Assembly (NCBI RefSeq): GCF_024189295.1
Contig: NZ_JAIZEN010000022.1
Coordinates: 1-44,427 of the forward strand
Reading direction: 5' to 3'
From: Halobacillus sp. A1
GTDB lineage: Bacteria; Bacillota; Bacilli; Bacillales; Halobacillaceae
Length of the DNA stretch: 44,427 bases
Each line of letters starts with the position of its first letter. Position 1 is the stretch's first letter. Both the position numbers and the translations under genes were made by a program. Shown here one piece after another: positions 42,501 to 44,427 of the stretch. The notes beneath the pieces are model-generated. The model searched no databases, was not told where the DNA came from, and saw only the letters and a list, made by a program, of their open reading frames with translations.

Positions 42501-42547
42501 AAGCCGTTAAAAGGATGGCTCCTTCTATGAAAGAGGGGCTTTTTTTT
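42501..42547 (+). terminator. Leader terminator before brnQ
   Basis: AAGCC (42501-42505) and GGCTCCTT (42517-42524) can each pair with GAGGGGCTTT (42533-42542), which is followed by a long T run. It stands between the promoter and the gene, so it should attenuate brnQ. No T-box motif (GGGTGG) is seen. Confidence 0.65.
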
Positions 42548-42585
42548 ACGCTATTTATATAACACACCTTAGAGGAGATTAACGT

Positions 42586-43905
42586 ATGCAGAAAAGAAAT
42601 ATACTATTCATAGGCTTCATGCTGTTCGCTTTGTTTTTTGGAGCTGGTAATTTGATTTATCCCGTTTCTTTAGGAATGGAAGCAGGGACGTCCTATCTGC
42701 CTGCTATTATCGGGTTTATTTTAACAGGTGTCGGTCTGCCGATTATCACGGTAGCCGCTATTTCTCTCGTCAGAAACGGTGCTGTCGAACTAGCTGGACG
42801 GGTACATCCGCTGTTCGGAATCGTTTTTACTTCAATTATCTATTTAGCCATTGGACCTTTCTTCGGTATTCCCCGTGCTGCCAACGTAGGCTTTGAAACA
42901 GGGGTATCTCCCTGGGTGGGCGGTGTCAGTTCTTTAGGACTTATGGTATTCACTATAATATTCTTCTCTTTAGTGTTCATTACCAGCTTAAATCCATCGA
43001 AATTGGTTGATCGAGTCGGCCAGTGGTTGACCCCTGCTCTGTTCCTTGCCATATTAGGCCTTGTCATTGGCAGTTTCTTCTTATTGAACGGCGACATTCA
43101 GCCTGCTCAAGAAAAATATAGCAGCCAGCCATTTTCAGCTGGTTTTATTGAAGGTTATTTAACGATGGACGCCATCGCTTCATTAGCATTTGGTATTATT
43201 GTAGTAAGCTCCTTCCGCGATCGTGGAATAACGGACCCGAGAGAGCTCACGTACCGAACTGTCCAGGCGGGCAGTGTGACGGCTATCGGACTTACCGCTG
43301 TTTATGTATCTATAGGCTGGATTGGTGCAAAAATGGCTACTGAAGGTGAGTATGCCAACGGAAGTGCTGTCCTATCAGGCGCGGCAGATCTTATGTACGG
43401 CAATATCGGCATCCTGCTGCTCGGACTCATTGTTCTGCTTGCCTGCTTCACGACCTGTGTCGGGCTGACTGTAGCATGCGGACAATTTTTCTCTAAACGG
43501 TTCACTTCATTATCTTATAAAAAAGTGATCACCTTCATTACTATTCTTAGTTTTTCGATTTCCAACTTGGGACTTAATGAAATTATCGCTTACTCTGTAC
43601 CGGTGCTCGTATTCTTATACCCTATTGCGATCGTATTAGTCATATTGACGTTTATCGGAAGTGCCTTTGATCACTCACCTTACGTATATAGAGGGGCTGT
43701 CTTACTCACTTCACTTGTTAGTCTTTATGACGGACTTGTAGAGTTCGGTTTCTCCATGAGCTTCGTTGAGCCTTTGATCAGTTCCATGCCATTGTACGAA
43801 ATCAGCTTAAGCTGGGTCGCACCCGCACTGATCGGTGGAATTGCAGGTTGGTTAATCAGTTATGTGAAAACACCTAAAACGGCGGCTCATGATTTTTCAA
43901 GCTAA
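42586..43905 (+). CDS. brnQ: Branched-chain amino acid transporter BrnQ
   Basis: A 439-residue BrnQ/LIV-II-family carrier that imports Leu, Ile and Val with sodium or protons. The N-terminus shows LFALFFGAGNLIYPVSLGM, the family signature. Further landmarks are GPFFGIPRAANVGFETGV, EGYLTMDAIASLAFGIIVV and ACFTTCVGLTVACGQFF. Twelve helices are predicted. AGAGGAGATTAACGT precedes the ATG. It has its own promoter and leader terminator. Confidence 0.94.
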   Translation: MQKRNILFIGFMLFALFFGAGNLIYPVSLGMEAGTSYLPAIIGFILTGVGLPIITVAAISLVRNGAVELAGRVHPLFGIVFTSIIYLAIGPFFGIPRAANVGFETGVSPWVGGVSSLGLMVFTIIFFSLVFITSLNPSKLVDRVGQWLTPALFLAILGLVIGSFFLLNGDIQPAQEKYSSQPFSAGFIEGYLTMDAIASLAFGIIVVSSFRDRGITDPRELTYRTVQAGSVTAIGLTAVYVSIGWIGAKMATEGEYANGSAVLSGAADLMYGNIGILLLGLIVLLACFTTCVGLTVACGQFFSKRFTSLSYKKVITFITILSFSISNLGLNEIIAYSVPVLVFLYPIAIVLVILTFIGSAFDHSPYVYRGAVLLTSLVSLYDGLVEFGFSMSFVEPLISSMPLYEISLSWVAPALIGGIAGWLISYVKTPKTAAHDFSS

Positions 43906-44017
43906 TGATAGAAAAACTTACTCACCCCAAAAGCCTGTTGAATGAGCACCATCCCCTAAGAAAATAAGCAAGTTGTGATACTCATAAAATCGTTCTTATT
44001 CTTGTTTTGTTAAGCTT

Positions 44018-44052
44018 AGCCGCTTACATTAAAACGAAAGGAGCGGTTTTTT
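44018..44052 (+). terminator. Possible terminator downstream of brnQ
   Basis: AGCCGCT (44018-44024) pairs with AGCGGTT (44042-44048, one G-T) and is followed by a T run. The 112 bp between brnQ and this hairpin show nothing else. Confidence 0.75.
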
Positions 44053-44074
44053 TGTATTGAGTTATGTCATGAGA

Positions 44075-44160
44075 AGTCAGGATGGTTAAACTCGATTCTG
44101 AGATATTTGGTGAGTGGATCGGGGCGGAGGGGAATGGCTCGCCGCCCCGATCCGTATACC
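44075..44160 (+). repeat. Dispersed structured repeat, core-deleted copy
   Basis: CTCGATTCTGAGATATTTGG leads into a perfect 12-bp stem GGATCGGGGCGG/CCGCCCCGATCC (44116-44127 with 44142-44153) whose 14-nt loop (AGGGGAATGGCTCG) is all that remains of the core. The arm matches the reverse of 38095-38125. Confidence 0.8.
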
Positions 44161-44264
44161 TGATTTTCAAAAATGATTTACTACTTTTAATAATAACGGG
44201 ATCATCATATTGCATGCCGTAGTTACAGCATTTTTGTATTAAAACTCCTTAAGCTTAGTATCGA

Positions 44265-44320
44265 GCACCCGTACAAGCGTAAGGTGGATGGGAAAACGGT
44301 GAGACTCCCTCCGGAAACAT
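44265..44320 (+). repeat. Fragment of dispersed structured repeat
   Basis: GGGAAAACGGTGAGACTCCCT keeps the conserved left side of the core; the rest is lost. The remaining end of the window shows no gene. Confidence 0.5.
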
Positions 44321-44427
44321 TGATATATCAGGGTTTATAGCTGTCTTTTGTCTTTCAAAAAAAATTTTTTAAGCACTTCCTCTGTTAGATGTATCCTTAT
44401 CTTTCTATTTTTGGAAGTGTGGTAGAC

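Overview
The window looks like chromosome of a low-GC, spore-forming, probably salt-adapted member of the Bacillaceae (Halobacillus/Virgibacillus-like; genus not proven). The evidence is a cwlJ-gerQ spore germination pair next to the Bacillus ywdK/ywdI neighbourhood, a 31-residue YjcZ-type sporulation peptide, strong AGGAGG ribosome sites with frequent TTG/GTG starts, a Gram-positive LexA (SOS) box, FMN and yybP-ykoY riboswitches of Firmicute type, a very acidic secreted metalloprotease, and several sodium- or proton-coupled transporters. I see no rRNA, tRNA, CRISPR array, prophage or recognisable transposase.

Layout. 0.4-3 kb: spore germination genes cwlJ and gerQ, then small conserved Bacillus genes (ywdK, ywdI, DUF5316). 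3.3-9.4 kb: a neurotransmitter-type sodium symporter, a Cys-rich small protein, YwaF plus an Eis-like acetyltransferase, and a phasin-like/AarF-kinase pair. 9.4-16 kb: a secreted zinc metalloprotease, a GNAT, a fructosamine-kinase-like protein, a YjiH transporter-like protein. 15.9-21.1 kb: DJ-1/PfpI protein, acyltransferase-3, M29 aminopeptidase and DNA photolyase. 21.2-25.1 kb: the riboflavin operon ribD-ribE-ribBA-ribH behind an FMN riboswitch and terminator. 25-30 kb: YjcZ, an SOS-controlled Y-family polymerase, and a two-gene maltose-type unit (EEP hydrolase plus GH13 alpha-glucosidase) behind a LacI-family operator. 30.5-37 kb: OsmC, GNAT, small proteins, a manganese-riboswitch TerC gene, pepT, AI-2E-type and MFS transporters. 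37.2-38.9 kb: a gene-poor scar with repeats and fused relics of a TRAP transporter. 38.9-44 kb: GNAT, SE1832 protein, a cation/proton antiporter split by an in-frame stop, and brnQ behind a leader terminator.

The most striking feature not explained by genes is a dispersed family of about a dozen structured intergenic repeats. They share a conserved core (GAGACTCCTG on one side, GGAAAGCGA on the other) held in nested stems. In four copies the main stem has a different sequence but still pairs perfectly, which is compensatory variation. Every copy lies outside genes and usually next to a gene 3' end, and one pair forms a 500-bp unit with imperfect 26-bp terminal inverted repeats. This is the best candidate here for an undescribed element: a structured RNA, a MITE, or a hairpin-transposed DNA. 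Other notable points are a Shine-Dalgarno-sequestering 13-bp hairpin before the PfpI gene, two tandem terminators in the terC leader, a structured insert inside the rib operon, a near-perfect 20-bp palindrome on the protease promoter, and the antiporter stop codon that looks like an AAT duplication.
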